Positions 45,928 to 57,301 of a DNA stretch of 61,659 nucleotides are shown piece after piece. This DNA comes from Welwitschia mirabilis. Taxonomy: Eukaryota; Gnetophyta; Gnetopsida; Welwitschiales. The position numbers were made by a program, and so were the translations under genes. Where the stretch lies: positions 60,983,328-61,044,986 of the forward strand of contig JBOZIK010000001.1 in assembly GCA_051453625.1 (NCBI GenBank), read 5' to 3'. The stretch's first letter is position 1; each line of letters opens with the position of its first letter. The notes beneath the pieces are model-generated. The model saw only the letters and a program-made list of their open reading frames with translations. It was not told where the DNA came from and did no database searches.

Positions 45928-46741
45928 NNNNNNNNNNNNNNNNNNNNNNNNNNNNNNNNNNNNNNNNNNNNNNNNNNNNNNNNNNNNNNNNNNNNNNNNN
46001 NNNNNNNNNNNNNNNNNNNNNNNNNNNNNNNNNNNNNNNNNNNNNNNNNNNNNNNNNNNNNNNNNNNNNNNNNNNNNNNNNNNNNNNNNNNNNNNNNNNN
46101 NNNNNNNNNNNNNNNNNNNNNNNNNNNNNNNNNNNNNNNNNNNNNNNNNNNNNNNNNNNNNNNNNNNNNNNNNNNNNNNNNNNNNNNNNNNNNNNNNNNN
46201 NNNNNNNNNNNNNNNNNNNNNNNNNNNNNNNNNNNNNNNNNNNNNNNNNNNNNNNNNNNNNNNNNNNNNNNNNNNNNNNNNNNNNNNNNNNNNNNNNNNN
46301 NNNNNNNNNNNNNNNNNNNNNNNNNNNNNNNNNNNNNNNNNNNNNNNNNNNNNNNNNNNNNNNNNNNNNNNNNNNNNNNNNNNNNNNNNNNNNNNNNNNN
46401 NNNNNNNNNNNNNNNNNNNNNNNNNNNNNNNNNNNNNNNNNNNNNNNNNNNNNNNNNNNNNNNNNNNNNNNNNNNNNNNNNNNNNNNNNNNNNNNNNNNN
46501 NNNNNNNNNNNNNNNNNNNNNNNNNNNNNNNNNNNNNNNNNNNNNNNNNNNNNNNNNNNNNNNNNNNNNNNNNNNNNNNNNNNNNNNNNNNNNNNNNNNN
46601 NNNNNNNNNNNNNNNNNNNNNNNNNNNNNNNNNNNNNNNNNNNNNNNNNNNNNNNNNNNNNNNNNNNNNNNNNNNNNNNNNNNNNNNNNNNNNNNNNNNN
46701 NNNNNNNNNNNNNNNNNNNNNNNNNNNNNNNNNNNNNNNNN
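45928..46741. other. Assembly gap, 814 N
   Basis: It lies where the Sirevirus RT and RNase H should be. These normally take about 2 kb, more than the gap length, so the gap size is likely wrong or the element is deleted. Confidence 0.8.
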
Positions 46742-47035
46742 TTCAAGAACTATTGTGAAAATAAAAAACACATCAAAAACTAGGGTTTTGATCCTTTTAA
46801 TTAGAAAAGGGTTCATCATGTATCATTTTCATTCCTTCCCTCAACAAATGTCCCTATTAGAGCTATTTTCTAGCTTATTTTTCTTAAATCTTTTTGTAAA
46901 GATTTTTTGAAGTTAGTAGACATCTTCACAGCTAGCATAGTAGGTTTTATTTTCTCTCACAGGTACTCTCTTTCATTGTTTCTTTCACATTTTAGTTTTG
47001 TAAATTTATTTTTCCCATATATCCTTCAAAAAAAG
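46742..47035 (+). other. Sirevirus pol to env-like junction
   Basis: Non-coding stretch with T-rich segments. TTTTCTCTCACAG|GTAC at 46951-46962 looks like a splice acceptor in front of the env-like ATG at 47036, suggesting a spliced mRNA for that ORF. Unproven. Confidence 0.4.
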
Positions 47036-48790
47036 ATGAGGATAAAGCCCTCTAGTGCATTAAAGGATGAAGAACTAGTCATAGAATGTCACAGGCCATA
47101 ATATAAGCCTTATAATATCATGAGTTTGCTGCCAAATGGTTTAAAACTTTGATAAAAAACTCTATTATTGCAGAATGGATCCTTGGCTTTTAAAAGTAGA
47201 GAGAGGATCAGCTGCTTACATATTTTCCATGTGTTGGATGGGATATAGTAGTCTTATTAGAGCAGGGCATTCTATACCCCATTGTTAAAGAGTTTGATGC
47301 AAACATATGTGATATTGATGATAACATTGGGACATTCTAAACACAAGTATGAGATACATCTTTATATCTTACATCTAGCTTTATGAACTCTATGCTTGGT
47401 ATTATGATTCAGAGCTTTTATAGTTATATATATATTCATTTAAAGATATATTCAATTACCACTCTATTAAAGTTTTACATCATTCAATGAGTAATGTACT
47501 ATTTGGGCATTCAAGAATGAACTTTTATGAGAATCTAGAATGTAAGGATATGGTTCTAGATGCATCCATTTTAAGTTTGATCACTTTCTACAATACATTT
47601 GGTTGGGTGATAGCTATATCTATTACAAATTCATGCAGGAATTTATTATTTACTATCTTCTTATAGGATTGAAGATTGATTTAGGTTTTATTTTATGCAT
47701 GAATTTTATTATACTTTTTTAGAAGTCTCAGAATTTGGGTCACACTTGCTTCATCATTTTGATTATTAATAGTGATAATATTTCATTGCTATAGGTAAAT
47801 CTCATTCATCCCAAGAAACCACTTGCAAAATTTAGTGAAAAATGATGAGTCCTAATGCCAGCTAGTAAAGGAATAAGTAGAAGATTATCTAAATTAAAGT
47901 TTCAGTGATCTTACTCTACAACATCTGGCATTTCATCATCTATTAAGAAGGGTTTAAAAGTTATTGCAAAGATGGGTGGTAATATTGGATGCAATTTGTT
48001 GAAACTAAAGAAGCATTAATCCACACTAGTGAAAAAGAAACACCTACAAGAAGTTGGAAATCCATGGGAAATCCTACTTAGATAGATTCTAAGAAGAAAT
48101 CAGAAAGAGAGGTACCTACAGCTCTACATGGTACAAGAGATAACTCAGATCGAGTAGTAGATACTGAATCTTCTGACTCTATAAAAGAGGAGGCACATGC
48201 ACAAGGGGAGCACCATGCTCCTATGTAGGCACAGGTATAAGGGGAACACCACATTCTGAAACCCTTATAAGGGGAGCAACATGGAGAGTTAAAGAGCTTT
48301 GATATTCAACCCTTTAACTTTCATAGGCCTCATCATAAACTACCCATTTGTTATCCCAAATAGTATCCATCATCACCTTGTCCATCATCAACACCTTACA
48401 TTCCATCTTCATCACCACCTCTCATAGAACCAATCTATGTTCCACCTCTCATCATAGCTCCACCATCATTTTTTATTGATACTATTATCACTATCTTATT
48501 TGGGATTTTTATTATTCCTTAGAAGTATTCATGTATAAGGAGACGAGTCTCTCAGGGCCTTGGTGAGATATCTCAATGGCCATTTAGGAAACTGTACATA
48601 CCTTCCCCATATCTTTCTCTTTTTAGACTATTCAGACATCCACCACTAGGGATAACAATGATGATAGTAATGATGTAAGGGAAGGCACAAAATACATTAG
48701 TAACCCAGCAATCAGTGATTAGCTCTTTTTTAATGCTATCTAAAAAGAAGGGGAAGATAGAAAATTAGCTTGAACATCTTATATGAGCCT
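47036..48790 (+). pseudogene. Sirevirus env-like ORF
   Basis: Third ORF of unknown function. ATG at 47036: MRIKPSSALKDEELVIECHRP. The middle (47160-47760) has the putative plant transposon protein pattern: VKEFDANICDIDDNIGTF, then SSFMNSMLGI and HPKKPLAKFSEK. Later comes a basic SerThr-rich part and, at about 48300-48480, a Pro/Ser-rich segment (PSSPCPSSTPYIPSSSPP) followed at 48465-48520 by a hydrophobic stretch FFIDTIITILFGIFII that could be a membrane segment. That order (Pro-rich, then hydrophobic) recalls the env-like proteins of some Sireviruses. Stops and frameshifts throughout. Being an envelope is not shown. Confidence 0.6.
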
Positions 48791-49199
48791 AGGGGACATG
48801 CATGAGTTAGATGAATTGGACTTCCTAAGAGTGACATCACTATTGGTAATCACTTCCATTATTGGCATACATTTGATGATCACATGATCTGTTATTACTT
48901 ATTATTATTTTTACTGTTATTGGTACACATGCTTTTATTGTTATTTCCATTGTTGACACATTTCATGATCTAATATTGACTATTATTATTTTCTTATATG
49001 CAATTATTTGATGATCGTGTGCCTTTTTTATTTACTACTCTACATATTTATGAGTACGATTAATTAATATTTTTAAAATTATTAAAATTTAAATTATATC
49101 TCATGCAATACTTTATGTGTTCTCTTGAATTAAAATATCTTAATTTAATTGATAATGTATTATTACACTAACGAGATTTGCCAAGTTTTAAACATCATC

Positions 49200-49213
49200 A
49201 AAAAAGGAAAGAT
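49200..49213 (+). promoter_or_regulatory. Sirevirus polypurine tract
   Basis: AAAAAAGGAAAGAT directly precedes the 3' LTR (TATTGG). Sireviruses have AAAAAGGGGGAGAT followed by TGTTGG; the changes are G-to-A. Confidence 0.8.
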
Positions 49214-50758
49214 TATTGGTAAAAATCTAATTTTTATGATTTCACTTATTAAATGTATTATGTTTATTATGTAGACAAGTCAATGGAAACACCAAAGTGC
49301 AAAAGGCATCATTCTAAGTGAGACCTTACAATTCATAGTACACATAAAGTTCAACTTAGATTTTATAAATTTTAAATCACAACCGATTGAAGACATCTAT
49401 ACAATCAAAGATGTCTATGGGAAAGACATCTGCACATTTTAAAATGCCTATGGCAAAGACATCTGCATCATTAAATATGTCTATGCTAAACCAAGGCTTC
49501 ATCATAGAGAAATATGTTTACATTAACAAAGATATCTATGTTGAAGCAAGGACTTAAGAAAGATGAAAGATGTCTATACTGATTTGATTGTTGGAAGACA
49601 TCCACATAGTTGAAGATGTTTATACTAAACTAGAAGAGATAACAAAGAAAAAATGCATTTTGATGAATTATCTACATCTCAAGAAAGTAATCAATATTTA
49701 CATCTTGGATGTATGATCACTAAGAGACAGAGGAACTATAGTTTAAGTTTCATTAAAATTTAGGAAGTTTAACAAAAATGTCTCCCATGTTGAAGACATT
49801 TGCCTAATAGGATATGTCTACCATCTTGCAGATGTTTATTCCAAAAGATTATGGAAAAAAAAATAATTCTTACATGTCCAAAAACCAACCATTTCTATCA
49901 ATTATCTAGTAGTTACATACTTTAAAACATCTATTTCCCTAGGGCAATAGCTAGAAATACATCACAAGTATAAAGGAAACAAAGGAAAAAGATAAAGTAA
50001 TGAATTGATGGACACATGACACATGGACACATAGGTGATTGATTCTATTTACAAAGCTTTTAAGCTATCATTTATAAGGAACTATCAAGTGACTACATCA
50101 TTCAATCATTAGAACTTATAATGCTACATCACTTTTATATTTGGCACTTGTGGGTGATGACAACAAGAAAGAACTCAATCTCTTCATCAAATACACATAA
50201 TTTTAGACTTATTGTTTCATTTGTTATCATTATTTATTGGAACTAAATTATAAGACTATTATATTTTTTAATACTATTATTATAGTCCATTTCTTATTAT
50301 CCAACCTAAGGATCCCTTCCTAGGTTTTTGATATTATAAGGCAACCATTATATGGTTGTTCTTCTATAAGTGCTTGAGAGAATATTTGTGTTATTATTTT
50401 GTTAAATATTTGTAAGAGGAAGAGAGTTCTACCTTAAGATAAGCATCTCATTTCTATGAGTTCATTTAAGCATACTAGTTTTGATTTATTTGATATCTCT
50501 AAGGGCAAAAGAGTGCTATCTTGAAAGGAGCATCTCAAATTGTATATAAGATTGGTGGTGCATCAGAACCACTATTTTTACAGGTTAAAAATATTTAGAG
50601 GTATGAAAGGAAGTTACCATCTATGTGTGGACATACCCAGGTTGGGGAATCACATTAAATCTAGTAATGTATTTATTATTAATTTTAATTTGTACTTGAT
50701 CAAGATTTATTTTTGGTAGACTTTATTCATCCCTTTCTTTTGAGTTCAATGATCCTGA
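49214..50758 (+). repeat. Sirevirus 3' LTR
   Basis: 1545 bp, collinear with the 5' LTR from TATTGGTAAAAATC to GTTCAATGATCC. It carries the AGATGTCT array and ends just before the AAGAC duplication. Confidence 0.9.
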
Positions 50759-50763
50759 AAGAC
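50759..50763 (+). other. Target-site duplication AAGAC, right copy
   Basis: Exact match to 40977-40981, at the joint between LTR and NPC exon. Confidence 0.9.
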
Positions 50764-51244
50764 AAGATTTAATTTACTAAAGAAGTCTAGTCTATCATTT
50801 GATATTTATCACCAAAATATACCTGCAAATATGTTTTTAATTCATTAAGAAAAATCAAACATTTGTTTAACTTACACAAATATGAATTGTCTTTTAAATT
50901 GCATGTTGAGTTAGGAATGTTTTCTAACTATGTGGTAATTGAGTAGAGGTACTTGGATAAAAACATTTTTGTCATAAACCATCATCATCCTTTACATGGT
51001 ATGACTGAGGAATAAAACATTACTAAGAAAGTATATGAGAATCTAAGGAAAAGCTCTTAGTGGAAAGAGATGATGTTTCTCATCATATATGATAAGCATG
51101 GTGGGTTTTATGATCATGTTCCAACCACTACTTCTAATGTTCCCAATCTAGGTGATATCATGGGACTTCAACCATTCTACTTTAATTTTGATTTCCTTGG
51201 ACTTTAAGCATTCACATTTTTAATATCACAATGGATAAAAAAAG
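50759..51244 (+). pseudogene. Non-specific phospholipase C exon, right part
   Basis: Continues the NPC exon after the Sirevirus, in the same frame once a single AAGAC copy is counted. Readable in order: SLSFDIYHQNIPAN (about 50788-50830), then after a one-base deletion in a T-run near 50834 SLRKIKHLFNLHKYELSFKL, NYVVIE-x-RYLD (50931 on), KKVYENLRKSS-x-WKEM, IIYDKHGGFYDHVP (51082-51123), GDIMGLQPFYFNFD and FLISQWIKKG at the end. The family box DEHGGFYDHVP has Glu changed to Lys (GAG to AAG). Stops sit at expected Gln in (E-x-RY), (SS-x-W) and (EE-x-N). The exon ends at AAAG|GTACAAGT (donor at 51245), a normal plant splice site. Pseudogene beyond doubt. Confidence 0.9.
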
Positions 51245-51700
51245 GTACAAGTTGGTTGATTTGCTTTCCTTCTTTGAAATCATCAAATGGATGTAAATTT
51301 ATATTATTTGATAGGTTACCGAGATAATATTACAAGAATTAGTTTAGTATTATACTTCTAAGCATGACACCATTAGTAGCTTATACTATTTGAAATGTTG
51401 ATTCTTAATTTGAATAGTGGTAATGACTCAAATTTTTAAGTTAACATTAAAAAAATAAAAAATGTTTTGGTGTTACATAGATGCATGGATTAGAAGATGC
51501 CCAAGGACTCTTTAAAATAATAAACAATCCTTTATAAAAACTATTAGCATGTAAAAAATGACATTTATATCAAGTGTTTTAGGCCGATTTATTATAATTG
51601 AAGACATTAATTTAATTATTTTAATAATAAAATATGTCTTTAATTATTTTTAAAATAGAACTTAATTCTATGATTTTTTTTGATAATAATTACAAATATT
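51245..51700 (+). other. NPC intron remnant
   Basis: It follows a good 5' splice site (G|GTACAAGT) and has no coding signal. The next NPC exon (the SSIPATVKK part) does not appear before gypsy-2 begins, so it must lie beyond the window or be lost. Confidence 0.5.
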
Positions 51701-51910
51701 TAGCCATGTTTTGGGATGCATGACATAAAATTAACACAATTCTATATAAAATAATAGTGACAATGGAGAGATGGGGCAAAGACATGTAGTAGTAGAATTG
51801 GAAGACATGTGACATTGGCATGCGAAGGTGCCATTTGATACACATGACAATAGCACTAGTTGGTAGAGGAATATAACTTTAAAGGTCATGTGTTACACTC
51901 AGTATGACAA

Positions 51911-52080
51911 CATTCACCAAATGCTATAGGATGAAGATTCCACCTAATGCTACATGGCAATCTCTATCAAATTCTATAGGATAAAGATTCCACCTAATAC
52001 TACATGAAAACCTCTACTAAATTCTACAAGACATCCTTCATCAGATGCTATAGGACGAAGATTCTACCTAATCCTATAAG
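51911..52080 (+). repeat. 50-bp tandem repeat in gypsy-2 LTR
   Basis: (A/T)CAAATNCTATAGGATNAAGATTCCACCTAAT units with ATGCTATAGG / ATTCTATAGG / ATTCTACAAG at 51921, 51971 and 52021, exactly 50 bp apart, and a further shifted copy at 52045. Lies upstream of the TATA box. Confidence 0.8.
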
Positions 52081-52185
52081 ATGGAATATTATCCACCCTA
52101 CCTAACGCTTTCAAATAAAGAATTGTAATCATCCGCCTATTTCTACAAGCTAAAGGATTCCAATTACCTCTATTCCATATGTGCC

Positions 52186-52192
52186 TATAAAA
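52186..52192 (+). promoter_or_regulatory. TATA box in gypsy-2 LTR
   Basis: CCTATAAAATGTCC, about 105 bp downstream of the tandem array; probable promoter of the element. Confidence 0.5.
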
Positions 52193-53036
52193 TGTCCTTG
52201 TGCTTTCATTTGAAAACATTTTTAATTGGATGAATGTAGTGGGAGTACTTAAAGTATTAGGTAGACATGGATTTCTAAGCATTTCCTTAGGAGAAGATGT
52301 ATTTTAAGGCTAATTCAAGGAGCCCATATTAACTTCATCTTTATCATTTGATGCAATGTATTTTTTTCATTTAATTTAAGGGTAGTTATTTATCCTTTGA
52401 TTTATAGCATATGTAATTTGTACCTTTAATACTTAGATATTACTATTCCTTATTTTAGTATAAAAAGTAGTTGTTCATTCTTTGATTTCTAGTGCATGTA
52501 ACTGCTAATTTTAATCCTTACATGAGATTATACTATTAAGTTCTTTTAATATCAAGTGAATCCTTTAAAGTTAACTTCTTGATTATAGTCACTGTTATAT
52601 TATAGATCTTAAGTATAGTTATCTTTACCCTTTATGAAGGACTATGAAGCATCAAAGTAACTATTGAATTTGTCAACACTCATGTGATGAGTAAGATTAT
52701 GTCACCACACCCAAGCCATCACCACTTCATAATTTAATCTTAGCTTTTAGGAATTATAGGATATTGTTGAAGCAAAGGTATGCTATTAAACAAGTTAAGC
52801 AAGATCTTTGAAGCTTGTTTGTTTTCCTACATTACTAGCCAAACTGCGTCTCAATCTTAGACTATGGGTTTTTATTTATTTTATTTTCATTACAATTTAG
52901 ATAATATTGTGTTTTTTATATTAAATTTATTTCAATTATCCCTATGAAATAACTATACTGAGTCCTTACCTAGTTTATCTTATTAACGTTTGCTTTTCTA
53001 TTATAATGAAGAGATTTTATGAATAGATTTTGACAT

Positions 53037-53054
53037 TGGTGCTAATAATAATGG
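53037..53054 (+). promoter_or_regulatory. gypsy-2 primer site, decayed
   Basis: TGGTGCTAATAATAATGG keeps the TGG-GC frame of the Athila/Tat primer site and most differences are transitions, but only about half the bases match. Confidence 0.4.
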
Positions 53055-54660
53055 CATGATCGCTTCTCAGAAGGATCATAATTTTTATTTTTTGTAATTT
53101 TTAGTTTAGTTCTTAAGTTTCTAGTGGTCAATATTGCTTCATTTCTAGTGAAACCTAAACTACTCCTCCCCCCCCCTTTTAAGTGTTTATTTTCTTTTCT
53201 TTTCTTTTTAGTGGTGGGTACTGGTTTATTTTTAATGATACCTGAACCAGTAGTTTTTAAGTTTTTTAAAGTTTTATTCTAACTTGAAAATCATTTTAAT
53301 ATTAGATCTTTTATATTATACCTCTAATGATTTTTATATCAGTTGTAACCCAAAAGAGGACTTAAAAATAAAAAGATAAGACTTATTTTTCTTGTCTTTT
53401 TCTTTTTGTTTTTGGCAAATTGTGTTTCTATAATTAGCTTTATTAACATTTAAGTTTTTCTATTAAAATTATAAAAAGTAAAAATATTTTAGTGTTTTTT
53501 CATAGGTGTCATTTCATCTCATTTACCTCACATTTTATTTTGTACTACTCATTTTCTATACCCAACAATATGAAATATTTTGTGTAGCCTTAAAATTAAC
53601 TTCATTCTTTTTTTGAGCCAATTTTTTAAAAATAATTAACACCACTAGTGGACCTAACTAGTGTCATTGGCATTTTTTCTTAGAACTCCTCCAAAANNNN
53701 NNNNNNTTTAACACTTTCTAATATTAGATTATAATAAGGATAAATTTTAATGTAAATTATGCTTATTAATAAAGTGTTTTGATTATCTTAATCATGCATT
53801 CTAAATAAAAATATAGGTTTTTATTTATTAGTATAATTACTAATCAATAGGTTAGGTAGTTAGTATGTTAGTAGGTTAGTATGTATATTTTATTATTTTG
53901 CTGCAGATACAAGATGCTATGTGGCATAAAGATGGAAAAGAAGATTGAGGTGGTGAAGAAGCATTAACAAACCCCAATTATATATCTATTCCTAAGGAGT
54001 AAAGAATGGAAATAGAAAACCAAATAAGGGTANNNNNNNNNNNNNNNNNNNNNNNNNNNNNNNNNNNNNNNNNNNNNNNNNNNNNNNNNNNNNNNNNNNN
54101 NNNNNNNNNNNNNNNNNNNNNNNNNNNNNNNNNNNNNNNNNAATAGCATTTCCCATACTCCATAATGTCATTTACAAAGGAGAATACAAGCCTTAGTTCA
54201 TCTTTATGTAACAATTGGTATTTTAATATAAAGCTAAAAATCATATTTGAGTATTATTGTGTGCATACTTTATTTTTGGAAAAAGTAATATTATCTCTAT
54301 TTATTCCTATTTGTGTAGCTGAACATAAACTAAGATAATTAACAGTACATAGGAATAAGTAGTTTCTAGCATCTTATCTAAATTATATCATGCTTTATTA
54401 CTTTTACTATTCCTCATTACTCTAATATATGTACATAGTAATTTAGTAGTAATAAACCAACCTGACTAGTTCAAATAACTTCATCATAAGACTATTGTGA
54501 TAATGCATTTTGAACTAAATGGTTGAATCTCAACTAGTCCTTTAGTAAATGGTGTGAGCTTATTTTTAGATTAACGATAGCATAGTTTTTTTATTTTTTA
54601 GCATTATTTTATATTGTTTAATACTATTTAATGATATTTTCTACACTTATTTAACCATAT
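53055..54660 (+). other. gypsy-2 leader
   Basis: T-rich, no ORF. Includes a C-run (CCCCCCCCC near 53169), two related segments (TAGTGGTCAATATTG near 53143 and TAGTGGTGGGTACTGG near 53210), GTTAGTA-type short repeats at 53850-53885, a 10-N gap (53697-53706) and a 109-N gap (54033-54141). Confidence 0.5.
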
Positions 54661-54679
54661 AAGAACCCATCATTTTGAC

Positions 54680-55880
54680 GCTAGAAGGAGGACCGCTTTA
54701 AAGTCAACTAGCAGAGATGATAAAAACTATGATCTAATAAGATAAGAAAGAAAAATGGTAGGATAAAAGAGGTAGGTATGTTAGAGATCCACATAAATAT
54801 GGTATAGGTGAGTGGAATGAAAATAATGTTAAAATAGAGGTGTAAGAAGAAGATTTTACAGAGGACGAAGTCACCCTTGGAAAGACGGTAAAAGAACAAA
54901 TATTTCTTGAATTAATGATTAAAATTAAGCAAGGATTACATAACATTCTTGCATCATCTTACTCACAAGGAGAATCTTCTTAAATGATTCAAGTAAAAGG
55001 ACCTGAAAAGAGAGTTTTAATAGGATGCTATTGAGAAGATAATGGATATTTATGACTATTAAATCATGATACCCATTGATTAGAACATTTAAATCCTATT
55101 AATCCTACAATATTACAATAACTAGATAAAGTAAGAAATATAGATGCTACTAAAATACCCACTTTTGAAGGTAAAGAGTTAGAAGAATTCCTATAACATC
55201 TAATCTTGTTTAATGCCTTTTGTAAAGCCAACTATCTTGACTCAAAATCAGACTTTCTAAGATATTTTCTTTATGCTTAACTATGGTATCACATGAATCC
55301 TGATCATGCTTTTAGCTCCTGGGGAACTCTTAGAAATGCTTTCCTAGCCAAATTTCAACCCATAAGAATGGTTGAAGATCTAAAGAAATAAATCTTGAAC
55401 ATTAAACAAAGAGATAATGAAAGATTTAATGAGTTCATGGATAGGTATAATATATTATTAGCTAAATGTCCTAACCATGGAATCACAACTAGGGAATAAT
55501 TCAAAGGCTGACTTAGAGGATTGTAGAGTCAAACATTAAAAGAATTAGACTTGTTATGCAAAAGAGGCATCAAGACAAATAATGTCTAAGAAGTATAAGA
55601 AGCCATTACTCAATTCTATAACATGAGTCAAGGAGGAGGACAATAAAATGAAAAGAAGAAAAAGGTAAATGAAGTATGTGCCCTAGAAGTAGATGGTAGT
55701 CTATATAGTTCAAGACATATCAGTCTTACAAAAGAAGTAGCTTAAAAAAATAACTGATAGTGTGGTTAAAAAGTTTGATTAGTTAGCTATACAACATGTT
55801 AAGGAGGAAGAAAAACCTACATGTAAACACTGTGGAAAATAAAATCATAATGGAATAGAATATCCTTAGATGCAATAATT
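54680..55880 (+). pseudogene. gag: gypsy-2 gag
   Basis: Possible start region RTALKSTSRDDKNYDLI near 54685. The retrotrans-gag domain reads TKIPTFEGKELEEFL (55152 on), WYHMNPDHAFSSWGTLRNAF (about 55280-55340), AKFQPIRMVEDLKK, then RDNERFNEFMDRYNILLAKCPNHGI (55410-55480). A CCHC knuckle at 55822-55863 reads C-x2-C-x4-H-x4-Y: the last Cys is Tyr (TGT to TAT). In-frame stops at expected Trp/Gln. A lysine-rich C-terminus continues after the gap (56695-57300), with LPLLKLLRRVPTYWKKMKDM just before protease. Confidence 0.8.
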
Positions 55881-55906
55881 TGTTTAATGATTAGATATAA
55901 ATAGAT

Positions 55907-56694
55907 NNNNNNNNNNNNNNNNNNNNNNNNNNNNNNNNNNNNNNNNNNNNNNNNNNNNNNNNNNNNNNNNNNNNNNNNNNNNNNNNNNNNNNNNNNNNNN
56001 NNNNNNNNNNNNNNNNNNNNNNNNNNNNNNNNNNNNNNNNNNNNNNNNNNNNNNNNNNNNNNNNNNNNNNNNNNNNNNNNNNNNNNNNNNNNNNNNNNNN
56101 NNNNNNNNNNNNNNNNNNNNNNNNNNNNNNNNNNNNNNNNNNNNNNNNNNNNNNNNNNNNNNNNNNNNNNNNNNNNNNNNNNNNNNNNNNNNNNNNNNNN
56201 NNNNNNNNNNNNNNNNNNNNNNNNNNNNNNNNNNNNNNNNNNNNNNNNNNNNNNNNNNNNNNNNNNNNNNNNNNNNNNNNNNNNNNNNNNNNNNNNNNNN
56301 NNNNNNNNNNNNNNNNNNNNNNNNNNNNNNNNNNNNNNNNNNNNNNNNNNNNNNNNNNNNNNNNNNNNNNNNNNNNNNNNNNNNNNNNNNNNNNNNNNNN
56401 NNNNNNNNNNNNNNNNNNNNNNNNNNNNNNNNNNNNNNNNNNNNNNNNNNNNNNNNNNNNNNNNNNNNNNNNNNNNNNNNNNNNNNNNNNNNNNNNNNNN
56501 NNNNNNNNNNNNNNNNNNNNNNNNNNNNNNNNNNNNNNNNNNNNNNNNNNNNNNNNNNNNNNNNNNNNNNNNNNNNNNNNNNNNNNNNNNNNNNNNNNNN
56601 NNNNNNNNNNNNNNNNNNNNNNNNNNNNNNNNNNNNNNNNNNNNNNNNNNNNNNNNNNNNNNNNNNNNNNNNNNNNNNNNNNNNNNNNNNNNNN
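55907..56694. other. Assembly gap, 788 N, in gypsy-2 gag
   Basis: It interrupts gag right after the zinc knuckle. The flanks do not repeat each other. Confidence 0.8.
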
Positions 56695-57301
56695 ATTCTA
56701 AAAATTAACCTCAAACTAGAAAGAAACCATATCCTTATTAAAGTAAAAAATGGGAAGGTGAAATAAAAAGACCTTTACAAAGGTATGTAAATTCAAAAAG
56801 GTAAGAATAGTATGAATACTATAGAAATTGGAAAAATACAGATCCAAAAGATCAGAGAGAAAAATTACAAATAAAAAAAAAAAAAGCAAAAATCCCTATC
56901 CAACCTTAACTGAATCCTAGAGAAGTAATAATTAAGGTAATAACTCCTAGATTTAAGAAGGAAAACATGAAGTATAAATCATAGAGAAAGAATATAAATT
57001 CAAGCAACTTCTTAAATAAAGAGAAAAAAGAAACTTAAAAAAAAAACAGTGGATGATGCATTAGCAAATTATTTACCTCTTATAATAAGAAGTAAACAAA
57101 TAGAACATTCAAAAGTTGAAAAGGATTTAGAATATTTAACAAAAATATTAAAAGATACAAAAGTATCATTACCTCTTTTAAAGTTATTAAGAAGGTGCCT
57201 ACGTATTGGAAAAAAATGAAGGACATGTGTTCAAAACAAAAGTGTAAAAAGAAAAATAAGAAAGAAAAACAAATTGAAATGGTAAGGAAGGATCAAGTTT
57301 C
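56695..57301 (+). pseudogene. gag: gypsy-2 gag C-terminus
   Basis: Lys-rich. At about 57170-57235 it reads LPLLKLLRRVPTYWKKMKDMCSKQ, the conserved motif ahead of protease in Athila-type elements. The VLQ-rich region before it shows several stops. Confidence 0.6.

Larger units (their letters stand above)
40982..50758 (+). mobile_element. Sirevirus-type Ty1-copia element, complete structure
   Basis: A 9.8-kb element with 1.5-kb LTRs, a tRNA-Met primer site 2 bp inside the 5' LTR, gag-pol in copia order, a third env-like ORF, and the Sirevirus tail CAAGTTTTAAACATCATCAAAAAAGGAAAGATTATTGG, in which the purine tract directly abuts the LTR. Perfect AAGAC duplication. Gag, protease, pre-integrase and integrase are readable; RT and RNase H fall into the 814-N gap, which is probably too short to hold them. 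All frames have stops, but decay is milder than in Athila-1. Inserted in an NPC exon. Confidence 0.9.
51700..53034 (+). repeat. gypsy-2 5' LTR (left edge uncertain)
   Basis: No coding. Contains a 50-bp tandem repeat (51911-52080) and a TATA box (52186) and runs to the primer site at 53037. No second copy lies within the window to fix the left edge. Confidence 0.55.

Noticed and set aside
45913-46819. Long ORFs on both strands across the N-run
   Set aside because: They consist almost only of N codons; pure gap artefacts.
55884-56714. 276-codon minus-strand ORF
   Set aside because: It spans the 788-N gap in gypsy-2 gag; only a dozen real residues.
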